Below, piece by piece: positions 43,868 to 51,760 of a stretch of DNA of 64,000 nucleotides (position 1 is the first letter of the stretch; the number at the start of each line of letters is the position of its first letter). A model generated the notes under the pieces. The model was not told where the DNA came from, ran no database searches, and saw nothing but the letters and a program-made list of their open reading frames with translations. A program made the translations under genes and the position numbers. The stretch is from Actinomadura sp. NBRC 104425. Lineage in GTDB: Bacteria; Actinomycetota; Actinomycetes; Streptosporangiales; Streptosporangiaceae. The stretch lies in contig NZ_BSTN01000018.1 of assembly GCF_030269545.1 (NCBI RefSeq), positions 62,001 to 126,000 on the forward strand. Reading direction: 5' to 3'.

Positions 43868-44844
43868 ACGAACTCCTTGCGCCGGGCGACGACGGCCCGC
43901 GCCGCCATGTTGACGATCAGCGTGATCACGAAGAGCACCAGACCGGAGGCGATCAGCGCGCCCCGGCCGGTCTCGGTGGCCTCGGCGAAGCTGTTGGCGA
44001 TGTTGGCGGCGAAGGTGGTGCCGCCGTCCTCCAGGATGTGCCAGTTGATGCCGGGCACGAACGTCAGCACCATGGCCACGGCGATCGTCTCGCCCATGGC
44101 GCGGCCGAGGCCCAGCATGGAGGCGCCGATCATGCCGGACCGGCCGTACGGCAGCACCGCCAGCCGGATCATCTCCCAGCGGGTGGCGCCGAGCGCCAGC
44201 GCCGCCTCCACATGCGCCCGCGGCACCTGCAGGAACACCTCGCGGGAGATGGACGAGATGATCGGCAGGATCATGATCGCCAGCACCACGGACGCGGTGA
44301 AGATCGAGTTCTTGCCCGGGTTGTCGCCGCCGAACAGCGGGATCCAGCCGAGCGCGGAGTTGAGGAACGAGCTGACGCCCTCCATGTGCGGGGCCAGCAC
44401 CAGCAGCCCCCACAGCCCGTACACGATGCTGGGCACGGCGGCCAGCAGGTCCACCAGGTAGCCCAGGGGGCCCGCCACGGACCGCGGCGCGTAGTAGGAG
44501 ATGAACAGCGCGATGCCGATCGCCACCGGCGTCGCCATGAGCAGCGCCAGCAGCGAGGAGACCACCGTGCCGAACGCCAGCTGGGCGATGCCGAACCGGG
44601 CCGGGGTCCCGTTGGGGTCCCACTGCTCGCTGGTGAGGAAATTGGCCTCGTTCTTCTGCAGCGCGGGGATCGCCCTCCAGATCAGGAAGACGGCGATGGC
44701 CGCCATGATGGCCAGCACGAGGATCCCCGAACCCCGTGCGGCCGAGACAAAGATCTTGTCACCGGCGCGTCCGGTGCTCATGGCCGCGCCGCGCACCGGG
44801 CTCTGGACCGCGGCGGCGCTCTTCACGCCCGTGTCGGTGGTCAC
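43864..44844 (-). CDS. pstC: Phosphate ABC transporter permease PstC
   Basis: This is a 326-residue membrane subunit. The N-terminal cytoplasmic region is followed by a helix at about 40-58 and six more. Family landmarks are YLVDLLAAVPSIVYGLWG, VEAALALGATRWEMIRLAVLPYGRSG and GLGRAMGETIAVAMV. The GTG start has AAGGAGG 6 bases upstream. It is separated from pstS by a 91-base gap containing a very stable hairpin. Confidence 0.96.
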   Translation of the reverse strand: MTTDTGVKSAAAVQSPVRGAAMSTGRAGDKIFVSAARGSGILVLAIMAAIAVFLIWRAIPALQKNEANFLTSEQWDPNGTPARFGIAQLAFGTVVSSLLALLMATPVAIGIALFISYYAPRSVAGPLGYLVDLLAAVPSIVYGLWGLLVLAPHMEGVSSFLNSALGWIPLFGGDNPGKNSIFTASVVLAIMILPIISSISREVFLQVPRAHVEAALALGATRWEMIRLAVLPYGRSGMIGASMLGLGRAMGETIAVAMVLTFVPGINWHILEDGGTTFAANIANSFAEATETGRGALIASGLVLFVITLIVNMAARAVVARRKEFV

Positions 44845-44882
44845 GGGGGTCCTCCTTCACTGACGGGGCGGAACCCAGGCGT

Positions 44883-44913
44883 GCCCCGCCGCCGAGGTGC
44901 TCGGCGGCGGGGC
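44883..44913 (-). terminator. Intercistronic hairpin between pstS and pstC
   Basis: A perfect 14-bp GC-rich stem (GCCCCGCCGCCGAG and its complement) encloses a 3-base loop. Placed inside the operon, it probably stops part of the transcripts or protects the pstS 3' end, giving more binding protein than permease. Confidence 0.65.
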
Positions 44914-44935
44914 TGCGGTCACCGGAGTTCCTGTC

Positions 44936-46042
44936 TCAGGACAGGGCCTTCACGCTCGCCTGCACCTTGCTCAGCACTTCCTGCGGGACCGGCGCGTAGC
45001 CCACGCTGGTCAGCACCTTCTGGCCGTCGGCGCTGGAGGTGTAGCTGAGGAAGGACTTGACGAACTTCGCCTGCTCGGCCGGCAGGCCCTTCTCACAGGC
45101 GATCTCGTAGGTCACCAGGACGATCGGGTAGGCGCCCGCCGTCTTGGTGGCGTAGTCGAGCTCCAGGGCGACGTCGTTGCCGGTGCCGACCTGCTTGGCG
45201 CCGGCCAGGGCCTTGGACGCGCTGTCGGCCGACAGCTCGACGTACTCGCCCGCACCGTTCTTGATCTTGGCGGTCTGCAGCTTCAGGTTGTCCGCGTAGG
45301 ACATTTCGACGTAGGAGATCGTCCCGGCGGTGCTCTTGACCTGGCCGCTCACGCCGTCGGACTTGGCCGCGCCCTGCCCGGCGCCGATGGACGGCCACTT
45401 CTTGGCGGGCTCGGCGGTCCACACGTCCGGCGCGGTCGCCTTGAGGTACTTGGTGAAGTTCTCCGTGGTGCCGGACTCGTCCGACCGGTACACCGGCTTG
45501 ATGTCGGTGTCGGGCAGCTTGGCGCCGGAGTTCTCCTTGGCGATCGCCTGGTCGTTCCACTTCTTGATCTTGCCGGTGAAGATGCCGGCGACCGTCTCCG
45601 GCGACAGCTGCAGGCCGTCAACACCTTCAAGGTTGTAGACCACCGCGATGGGGCCGACCACCATCGGCAGGTTGACGGCGTTGCTGCCCTGGCAGCGCTG
45701 CTTGGCGGCGGTGACCTCTTCGGGCTTGAGCGCCGAGTCGGACCCGGCGAAGGCGACCTGCCCGTCGGTGAAGGCCTTGATGCCCGCGCCCGAACCGTTG
45801 GGGTTGTAGTTGAGCTGGGTGCCCGAGCACTTGGCCGTGTACTGCTTGACCCACTCGTCCATGGCGTTCTTCTGCGCGCTGGACCCGGCCGCGTTGACCA
45901 TGCCGGTGGCGCAGTCGATGTTTCCGGTGGGTGCGTTGCTGGCAGTGGCGGTAGTGTTGTCGTCACTGCCGCAGGCGCTCAGGGCGAGAGCCCCGGCGAC
46001 CACCACACCGCCCAAGGCGGCCAACCGAGAACCGTTCTTCAC
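44936..46042 (-). CDS. pstS: Phosphate-binding lipoprotein PstS
   Basis: This is a 368-residue substrate-binding protein of the phosphate importer. The signal peptide ends in the lipobox LALSAC (Cys24). The mature part has AAGSSAQKNAMDEW, YNPNGSGAGIKAF and FAGSDSAL, the phosphate-binding loops, and PVYRSDESGTTENF, the second hinge-side loop. The GTG start begins the pst operon. A PHO box lies about 160 bases upstream. Confidence 0.96.
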   Translation of the reverse strand: MKNGSRLAALGGVVVAGALALSACGSDDNTTATASNAPTGNIDCATGMVNAAGSSAQKNAMDEWVKQYTAKCSGTQLNYNPNGSGAGIKAFTDGQVAFAGSDSALKPEEVTAAKQRCQGSNAVNLPMVVGPIAVVYNLEGVDGLQLSPETVAGIFTGKIKKWNDQAIAKENSGAKLPDTDIKPVYRSDESGTTENFTKYLKATAPDVWTAEPAKKWPSIGAGQGAAKSDGVSGQVKSTAGTISYVEMSYADNLKLQTAKIKNGAGEYVELSADSASKALAGAKQVGTGNDVALELDYATKTAGAYPIVLVTYEIACEKGLPAEQAKFVKSFLSYTSSADGQKVLTSVGYAPVPQEVLSKVQASVKALS

Positions 46043-46195
46043 CGGTCAATCTCCTCTTAGTCGTCGGGCGGCGCCCCGTCCTGGTCACACCCGACCAACC
46101 CACCCCGTCCGACAGCCGGGTCCGGCGGTCTGTCTGGGCTCATGGGGTCACCGTCGGGTGAGAAGTTAGGCAGAGGAGGTGACCAACCCCCCTGG

Positions 46196-46217
46196 AGAAG
46201 GTGAACGGAGGGTGAAC
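46196..46217 (-). promoter_or_regulatory. PHO box upstream of pstS
   Basis: Two direct copies of GTTCACC, 11 bases apart (minus strand, starting at 46217 and 46206), match the PhoP-binding direct repeats known from streptomycete pst genes. TAACTT at 46163-46168 (minus strand) is a possible -10 box about 30 bases further on. Phosphate starvation should therefore switch on pst through PhoRP. The regulator genes are not in this window. Confidence 0.8.
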
Positions 46218-46324
46218 CAGGTCAGGCAACGTCAAAAAGACTGTCTCGCCTAGGTATGGACAGCGGGTTAACATCGCAGGTTACGTTCGGCCGCGGCGGC
46301 GGGCCCCGTGCCGTAAGGGACGCC

Positions 46325-47227
46325 TTATGCGCCGGGCTGTGCGACGCCGTACATGACGTCGACGGCGCGACGGGTGAAGCCGAGCGACTCATACAGCCGC
46401 ACCGCCGCCGTGTTGGCCTCGTCGACGTACAGCATGATCTCGGGAACGCCGCGTTCCCGCAGGTGGTGCAGGCCCGCCAGGGTGAGGGCGCGGCCGAGGC
46501 CGAGGCCCTGCGCGGCGGGGTCGACGCCCACGACGTACACCTCGCCGACGCCGTCCGGGTGGATCTTCGTCCAGTGGAATCCGGCGAGCGCGCCGCCGCG
46601 CTCGGCCAGGAAGAAGCCGGCCGGGTCGAACCACGGCTCGCGCTCGCGCTGGAGCACGTCGTCCAGCGTCCAGGCGCCCTGCTCGGGGTGGTCGGCGAAG
46701 GCGCGGGCGTTCACCCGCAGCCAGTCCCGCTCGTCGCGGCCGGGCTGGAACGTGCGCAGCCGCACGCCCTCGGCCAGGCGCGGCTCGGGCAGCGGGTCGG
46801 CGGCGGGGCGGCGCATCTGGAACAGCGCGCGCACCCGCGCCAGGCCCTCGGACCGGGCCAGGGCCGCCGCGGCGGGCAGGTCGCCGTGGGCCCACACGCG
46901 CAGTCCGTCGCCGGCCTCCCGGCACAGCGCCCGCAGCAGCGCCCGGCCGTGGCCGCGCCGCCGGTGGTCCGGGTGGACGACCAGTTCGGCGGACGCCTGC
47001 TCCTCGTCGGTGGCCGGGTCCAGGTGCGCGTAGGCGACGACGGCGCCGGAGGCCGTGACCGTCAAGGCGCGCGACCGGCCCGGGCCTTCGTGAGCGCGGC
47101 GCAGCCACAGGCGCGCGTGCTCGGACAGCGGCCCCACGCCGTCGTGCTTTTCGGCCGCGGCCACCAGCGCCGCGACCTCGGCAATCTCCGGTTCCGAAAG
47201 CGTCCGCCGCACCGCCACACCGCTCAT
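46325..47227 (-). CDS. mshD: Mycothiol synthase MshD
   Basis: This is a 300-residue enzyme that acetylates the cysteine of Cys-GlcN-inositol to finish mycothiol, the main thiol of actinobacteria. Two GNAT acetyltransferase domains are seen. The N-terminal one has AELVVHPDHRRRGHGRALL, and the C-terminal one has GEVYVVGVDPAAQGLGLGRALTLAGLHHL with LYVDEANTAAVRLYESLGF. RTFQPGRDERDWLRVNARAFADHPEQG is a MshD signature stretch. TAACCT lies 6 bases before the ATG, so leaderless start at 47227 is likely; GTG at 47233 is in frame but would leave no leader spacing. Confidence 0.92.
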   Translation of the reverse strand: MSGVAVRRTLSEPEIAEVAALVAAAEKHDGVGPLSEHARLWLRRAHEGPGRSRALTVTASGAVVAYAHLDPATDEEQASAELVVHPDHRRRGHGRALLRALCREAGDGLRVWAHGDLPAAAALARSEGLARVRALFQMRRPAADPLPEPRLAEGVRLRTFQPGRDERDWLRVNARAFADHPEQGAWTLDDVLQREREPWFDPAGFFLAERGGALAGFHWTKIHPDGVGEVYVVGVDPAAQGLGLGRALTLAGLHHLRERGVPEIMLYVDEANTAAVRLYESLGFTRRAVDVMYGVAQPGA

Positions 47228-47348
47228 GATCACAGGTTATGCGGCATACGGGATGGTCCGGCCGGGCACCCCCGCCCTGACGAAACCGTCACGCAAACGT
47301 CATTGGGGTTGCCTATGCCCGTTCGTCCGGCTGGCTTACGGTGCCCGC

Positions 47349-49031
47349 ATGATCAGACGACGAATCACCCTGGCCTGCGCACTGGCGGGCCTGGCCGTGG
47401 GCGTGGCGGCGCAGCCCGCCGCAGCCACCGGCCCGCACGGCCCCACGGCCCCGGTGCGGCTGCTCGCGCTCAACGACTTCCACGGCAACCTGGAGCCGCC
47501 CTCGGGGAGCTCGGGCACGGCGGTGGACGAGCACGGCGCGTCCGTCCCCGCGGGCGGCGCCGCGTACGTCGCCACGCACCTCAAGCGCCTGGCCGACCGC
47601 AACACCGTCACCGTCGCGCAGGGCGATCTGATCGGCGCCTCTCCGCTGCTGTCGGCCGCCTACCACGACGAGCCGTCGGTGGAGTTCCTCGGCAAGGTCG
47701 GCGTGACCGCCTCGGCCGTCGGCAACCACGAGTTCGACGAGGGCTACCAGGAGCTGCTGCGCATCCAGAACGGCGGCTGCCACCCCGTCGACGGCTGCTC
47801 GCCCGCGGGCCGGTGGAAGGGCGCCAAGTACGACTACCTCGGCGCCAACGTGCTGTCGGAGAAGACGAACAAGCCCGCGATCAGGCCGTGGACGATCCGC
47901 AAGATCAACGGGGTGAAGGTCGGGTTCATCGGCGTGGTCACCAAGACCACCCCGACGATCGTCACCTCGTCCGGCATCCAGGGGCTGCGGTTCGACGACG
48001 AGGTGGCCGCCGCCAACCGGGCCGCGGCCGAGCTCAAGCGCCGCGGCGTGCGCGCCATGGCGCTGCTCGTCCACGAGGGCGACCAGGTGCCGTCCGGGCA
48101 GCGGCCCGACTCCTGCGACGTGGTGGCCGGCGCCGGCACCCGCATCGCCCGCGACGCCGACCCCGAGATCGACGTCGTCCTGGCCGGGCACACCCACCAG
48201 CAGTACGTGTGCAAGATCGCCGACCCCAAGGGCCGGCCGCGGCTGTACTCCTCGGGCTCGTCGTTCGGCCGGGTGATCACCCAGGTCGACTTCCGCGTCG
48301 ACCGGCGCACCGGCGACGTGGTCCGCTCCACGCTGAAGGGCGACAACCACGTCGTCACCCGGGACGTGCCGCCCGACCCCGGGATCAACCGGTTCGTCGA
48401 GACCTGGAAGGAGCGGGTGGCGGAGGTCGCCGACAAGCCGATCGGACGGATCACCGCCGACCTCACCCGCACGCCGTCCCCGGCCGGGGAGACCGCCCTG
48501 GGCGACGTGATCGCCGACGCGCAGCTGGCGGCGATGCGGGACCAGGGCGCCCAGATCGCGGTGATGAACCCGGGCGGGGTGCGCGCGGACCTCACCTATG
48601 CCGCCTCCGGCTCGGAGGGCGACGGCGTGGTGACCTATGGCGAGGCGTTCGCCGTGCAGCCGTTCAACAACGTCGTGGGCGTGGCGTCGCTGACCGGCGC
48701 GCAGCTGGACGCGCTGCTGGAGCAGCAGTGGACGTCGGCGGGCGAGAAGATCCTGCAGCCGTCGTCGACGCTGCACTTCACCATCGACCGGTCCAAGCCG
48801 GTCGGCGACCGCGTCTCCGACATCACGGTGGACGGGCAGCCGGTGGACCCGGCGGCGACCTACAAGGTGGCGGCCAACAACTTCCTGCTCGGCGGCGGCG
48901 ACGGCTTCACCGTCTTCACCGAGGACAGCAGCCCCGTGCTCGGCCCCATCGACCTGGACGCCTTCCAGAAGTACCTGGAGAACAACTCGCCCATCTCACC
49001 GCCCGCGCTGGACCGCATCTCCGGCCAGTGA
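47349..49031 (+). CDS. Secreted 5'-nucleotidase/metallophosphatase
   Basis: This is a 560-residue exported enzyme releasing phosphate from nucleotides outside the cell. The signal peptide (1-27) ends at AAAT. The metallophosphatase domain has LLALNDFHGNLEP (metal-binding D-x-H), VAQGDLIGAS, VGNHEFDEG (GNHE) and VLAGHTHQQYVC (GHTH). The C-terminal 5'-nucleotidase domain (about 365-560) has NPGGVRADL, YGEAFAVQPFNN and NFLLGGGDGFTVF, the substrate-binding part. TACGGT at 47337-47342 is 6 bases before the ATG, so it is probably leaderless. Between pst and pit, it forms part of a phosphate-scavenging neighbourhood. Confidence 0.92.
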   Translation: MIRRRITLACALAGLAVGVAAQPAAATGPHGPTAPVRLLALNDFHGNLEPPSGSSGTAVDEHGASVPAGGAAYVATHLKRLADRNTVTVAQGDLIGASPLLSAAYHDEPSVEFLGKVGVTASAVGNHEFDEGYQELLRIQNGGCHPVDGCSPAGRWKGAKYDYLGANVLSEKTNKPAIRPWTIRKINGVKVGFIGVVTKTTPTIVTSSGIQGLRFDDEVAAANRAAAELKRRGVRAMALLVHEGDQVPSGQRPDSCDVVAGAGTRIARDADPEIDVVLAGHTHQQYVCKIADPKGRPRLYSSGSSFGRVITQVDFRVDRRTGDVVRSTLKGDNHVVTRDVPPDPGINRFVETWKERVAEVADKPIGRITADLTRTPSPAGETALGDVIADAQLAAMRDQGAQIAVMNPGGVRADLTYAASGSEGDGVVTYGEAFAVQPFNNVVGVASLTGAQLDALLEQQWTSAGEKILQPSSTLHFTIDRSKPVGDRVSDITVDGQPVDPAATYKVAANNFLLGGGDGFTVFTEDSSPVLGPIDLDAFQKYLENNSPISPPALDRISGQ

Positions 49032-49037
49032 GCCGGA

Positions 49038-49073
49038 CGGGCGGGGCCGCCCGGTACCGGGCGGCCCCGCCCG
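49038..49073. terminator. Perfect palindromic terminator between convergent genes
   Basis: An 18-bp perfect inverted repeat with no spacer (centre GGTACC at 49053-49058) lies between the nucleotidase stop and the pit stop. It must act for both strands. Confidence 0.8.
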
Positions 49074-49097
49074 CGACAGGCGTGGCGGCGCCGCGGA

Positions 49098-50279
49098 TCA
49101 GGCGCCGAAGAAGTGGACGAGCCAGTAGACGACGGCGGCCACGGCGGCGGCCATCGGCATGGTGAGCACCCAGGCGGCGACGATGTTGCCCGCCACGCCC
49201 CAGCGGACCGCCGACAGGCGCTTGGTGGCACCCACCCCCATGATCGCCGAGGTGATCGTGTGGGTGGTGGAGATTGGAGCGTGCCAGATGTAGGCGGTCG
49301 CGTAAAGGATCATTGAGGCCGTCGCTTCGGCGGCGAACCCCTTGGGCGGGTCCAGTTCGATCACCTTGCGGCCCAGCGTCCGCATGATCCGCCAGCCGCC
49401 CGCGTACGTGCCCAGCGACAGCGCCCCCGCACACGAGACGATCACCCACAGCGGCACCGTGCCGCCGGTGGGGTGCCCGGTGGTGACCAGCGCGAGCACG
49501 ATGATGCCCATGGTCTTCTGGGCGTCCTGCAGGCCGTGCCCGAGCGCCATCGACGCCGCCGACAGCGACTGGGCGACGCGGAAGCGGCGCCCCACCCGGC
49601 TGGGGTGCGCCCGCCGGAACATCCACAGGATCGCCACCATCACCAGGTACGCCAGGCAGAACCCGACGACCGGCGACACCACCATCGGGACGGCGACCTT
49701 CTCGACGACGCTGCTCCAGTTCACCGAGGACGCCGAGGCCAGCCCGGCGCCCACCACGCCGCCGATGAGGGCGTGCGAGGACGACGACGGCAACCCGAAG
49801 TACCAGGTGATCAGGTTCCAGGTGATCGCGCCGAGCACCCCGGCGGCGACCACGGTGAGGCCGTGCAGGCCGGTCGGCGGGGTGATGACCTCGCTGACGG
49901 TCTTGGCGACCTCCACGCCCAGCAGCGCGCCGAGCATGTTCATGACCGCGGCCATCAGCAGCGCGGCCCGCGGCGTCAGCGCCCGCGTCGACACGGAGGT
50001 GGCGATGGCATTGGCCGCGTCGTGGAACCCGTTGGTGTAGTCGAAGACCAGCGCGACGGCCACGACCAGCACCAGCACCGCCGTCTGGGCGTCCTGGCGC
50101 AGCCCGAGCGCCCCGGCCAGCATTACCGCGACGATTCCGACCGGCAGCACCAGCCAGAATCTGCGCGGCCCCCGGCGCGCCTGCTCGGCCAGCGTCGGCG
50201 CGGCCCCCGGCGCGGTGTCCTTGGCGTCCTTGGCGTCCTTGGCGGCCAGCGTCGCCCCCGGATTGCCGGCCGCGCTCAT
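49098..50279 (-). CDS. Low-affinity inorganic phosphate transporter (Pit family)
   Basis: This is a 393-residue carrier with about ten hydrophobic segments. Two family repeats carry DYTNGFHDAANAIATSVSTRAL and FRVAQSLSAASMALGHGLQDAQKTMGI, and the GLPSSSSHALIGGVVGAGL loop is characteristic of Pit/PiT proteins. It imports phosphate, probably as a metal-phosphate complex driven by protons. The N-terminus has a KDAKDAKD stutter from a short DNA repeat. ATG overlaps the stop of the DUF47 gene (ATGA). Confidence 0.93.
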   Translation of the reverse strand: MSAAGNPGATLAAKDAKDAKDTAPGAAPTLAEQARRGPRRFWLVLPVGIVAVMLAGALGLRQDAQTAVLVLVVAVALVFDYTNGFHDAANAIATSVSTRALTPRAALLMAAVMNMLGALLGVEVAKTVSEVITPPTGLHGLTVVAAGVLGAITWNLITWYFGLPSSSSHALIGGVVGAGLASASSVNWSSVVEKVAVPMVVSPVVGFCLAYLVMVAILWMFRRAHPSRVGRRFRVAQSLSAASMALGHGLQDAQKTMGIIVLALVTTGHPTGGTVPLWVIVSCAGALSLGTYAGGWRIMRTLGRKVIELDPPKGFAAEATASMILYATAYIWHAPISTTHTITSAIMGVGATKRLSAVRWGVAGNIVAAWVLTMPMAAAVAAVVYWLVHFFGA

Positions 50280-50893
50280 GATTCTTTGACCGCGATGGTC
50301 TCGACGGTGTTGGCCACGTGTTCGAAGGCGTCGGCCGCCTCCTCCAGCCGGTCGATGACCTCCTTCAGCTTCATCACCGTCATCAGGTCGTACTCGCCGC
50401 CGAACAGGGTGGCCAGCAGCTTGCGGTAGACCTGGTCGCCCTGGTTCTCCAGCCGGTTGATCTCGATCCAGTACTCGTTGAGCTCCTTCATCGAGCGCAG
50501 CCGCGGCATCGCCTCGGCGGTCAGCTCGGCGGCCCGCTCCAAAACCTCGACCATGTGCACGATGCCCTTGGGCAGCTCGTCGAGCTGGTAGAGGACGACG
50601 AGGTCGGCCGCCTCCTCCATGGCGTCCATCACATCGTCGATGGTGGAGGCCAGCCGGTAGATGTCCTCGCGGTCGAACGGCGTGATGAACGTTTCGTTCA
50701 ACCTGCGCATGATCGCGTGAGTACACTCGTCGCCCGCGTGCTCGCAGGCGCGCAGCTTCTCCGCGATCGCTTCCCGGTCGGCGCCGTCGCTGATGAGCTC
50801 CACGAGCAGCCTGGCGCCGGTGACCAGGTTGTTCGCCGAGTCGGCGAACATGTCGTAGAAGCTGTCCTCACGCGGCGTGAGACGCAAGCGCAC
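50276..50893 (-). CDS. DUF47 (PhoU-like) partner of Pit transporter
   Basis: This is a 205-residue all-helical protein of the PhoU/DUF47 family. REDSFYDMFADSANNLVTGARLL, CEHAGDECTHAIMRRLNETFITPFDREDIYRLASTIDDVMDAME and IEINRLENQGDQVYRKLL are its hallmark helices, with E-x3-D metal-binding pairs. It probably controls the Pit transporter coded right after it. GTG at 50893 has AGGAG 6 bases upstream. TACGAT at 50930-50935 (minus strand) is a likely -10 box. Confidence 0.9.
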   Translation of the reverse strand: MRLRLTPREDSFYDMFADSANNLVTGARLLVELISDGADREAIAEKLRACEHAGDECTHAIMRRLNETFITPFDREDIYRLASTIDDVMDAMEEAADLVVLYQLDELPKGIVHMVEVLERAAELTAEAMPRLRSMKELNEYWIEINRLENQGDQVYRKLLATLFGGEYDLMTVMKLKEVIDRLEEAADAFEHVANTVETIAVKES

Positions 50894-51308
50894 GTCGTAC
50901 TCCTGAAGTGCCGGAACGGTCCGCAGAGGATCGTAGGGGCAACCAGCTGTAAAAAGAACCTTTGCCCCTCCTTCGGCTGCCGGTCCCCATCCTCTCACTT
51001 AGAAGATGCCCGAGATCAAGAGGTGCACACTCCGGTCATAGCCCGCGATCTGGGCGGATGCGCCGCCGCGGCGGGCGGAGGGCGGGCGGCGAAGGGGCGG
51101 CCGCACGGGGCCGCGGACAGCGCGTGAGATTCGTTACAGCCCGCTTCCGGCCATGCCCGGGGCGTTCGCGCGGCGGCCTGCCGGGCGTCCGGACGGGCCG
51201 TCCGGGGCCCGAAGCGCAGGTCCGAGGGGCGCCGGACACAGATGTGCCGGGGGACGCTTGCGCGTTCCCCCGGCACATCCCGGTCTCCGGTAGCCGGTCC
51301 CGAGCCGG
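50894..51308. other. Intergenic region before the DUF47-pit operon
   Basis: No gene is supported here. The part near 50930-51010 holds the DUF47-pit promoter candidate and a less GC-rich stretch with an AAAAAG run. No GTTCACC-type PHO box was found. The GC-rich middle (51050-51240) contains nothing clear, and hairpins near 51241-51311 belong to the 3' end of the next minus-strand gene. Confidence 0.5.
51241..51279 (-). terminator. Hairpin terminator after the 61-residue protein gene
   Basis: A perfect 14-bp stem (GATGTGCCGGGGGA and its complement) has an 11-base loop that can itself fold (ACGC with GCGT). It lies 30 bases beyond the stop of the minus-strand gene. A smaller TAGCCGG stem (51291-51311) includes the stop codon. 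Confidence 0.65.
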
Positions 51309-51494
51309 CTAGTCCCGTGGCGTCAGATCGCGACGACCGTTTCCGTCGGGACGCACGCCGAGCACCACGTCGATCTCAGCGAGCGACAGCGGCCCCTCGG
51401 CCGCCGCGACCGCGCTGAGCATCTCGGCGTAGAGCTCGATCTCGTCCAGCGCGACACGGTCGTGGACGCGCAGGTCCACATCCTGCTGGCGCAC
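51309..51494 (-). CDS. Small conserved actinobacterial protein, function unknown
   Basis: This is a 61-residue acidic protein beginning VRQQDVDLRVHDRVALDEIELYAEMLSAVAAAEGPLSLAEIDVVLGV. The pattern (D-x-L-R-x-H, then EIELY-E, GPLS--EID-VLGV) resembles a small protein seen widely in actinomycetes, sometimes near regulators. It may be a helical adaptor. GTG at 51494 has GGAGG 8 bases upstream, better than a GTG at 51503, where the same site would be too close. Confidence 0.65.
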   Translation of the reverse strand: MRQQDVDLRVHDRVALDEIELYAEMLSAVAAAEGPLSLAEIDVVLGVRPDGNGRRDLTPRD

Positions 51495-51760
51495 CGCGTC
51501 CACCTCCGTTCGTTCCCCGCACCCAAACTCGAGGCTACGCGTCCGACCCCCGGCGGCACATGACCCAAGCGGGCCATTCGGGGGTCACTCTCATTGCCCG
51601 GTCTTCCCGTGCGCCGTGGGGATGATGCGTGCCATGTCCGACCTAGTCCGCCCATGGTCATACATGACCCGCCAGTAGCATCCGCCCCCACCGGACCGGA
51701 CACATCACGCCATACTTATATAGATCGGACGGGGGTCGACGGGGCGTAATGACCGCATGG

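Noticed and set aside
46256..49165. 969-codon plus-strand frame overlapping mshD and the nucleotidase
   Set aside because: It is out of frame with the nucleotidase and antisense to mshD, both of which have clear signatures.
51634..51678. 14-codon plus-strand frame upstream of the small acidic protein
   Set aside because: No ribosome binding site, no promoter at suitable spacing and no recognised peptide family.
51690..51740. AT-rich TATATA stretch as a promoter or attachment site
   Set aside because: On the minus strand a TATATAAG box is present, but the nearest downstream start is over 200 bases away, and no mobile-element gene or flanking repeat supports an attachment site.
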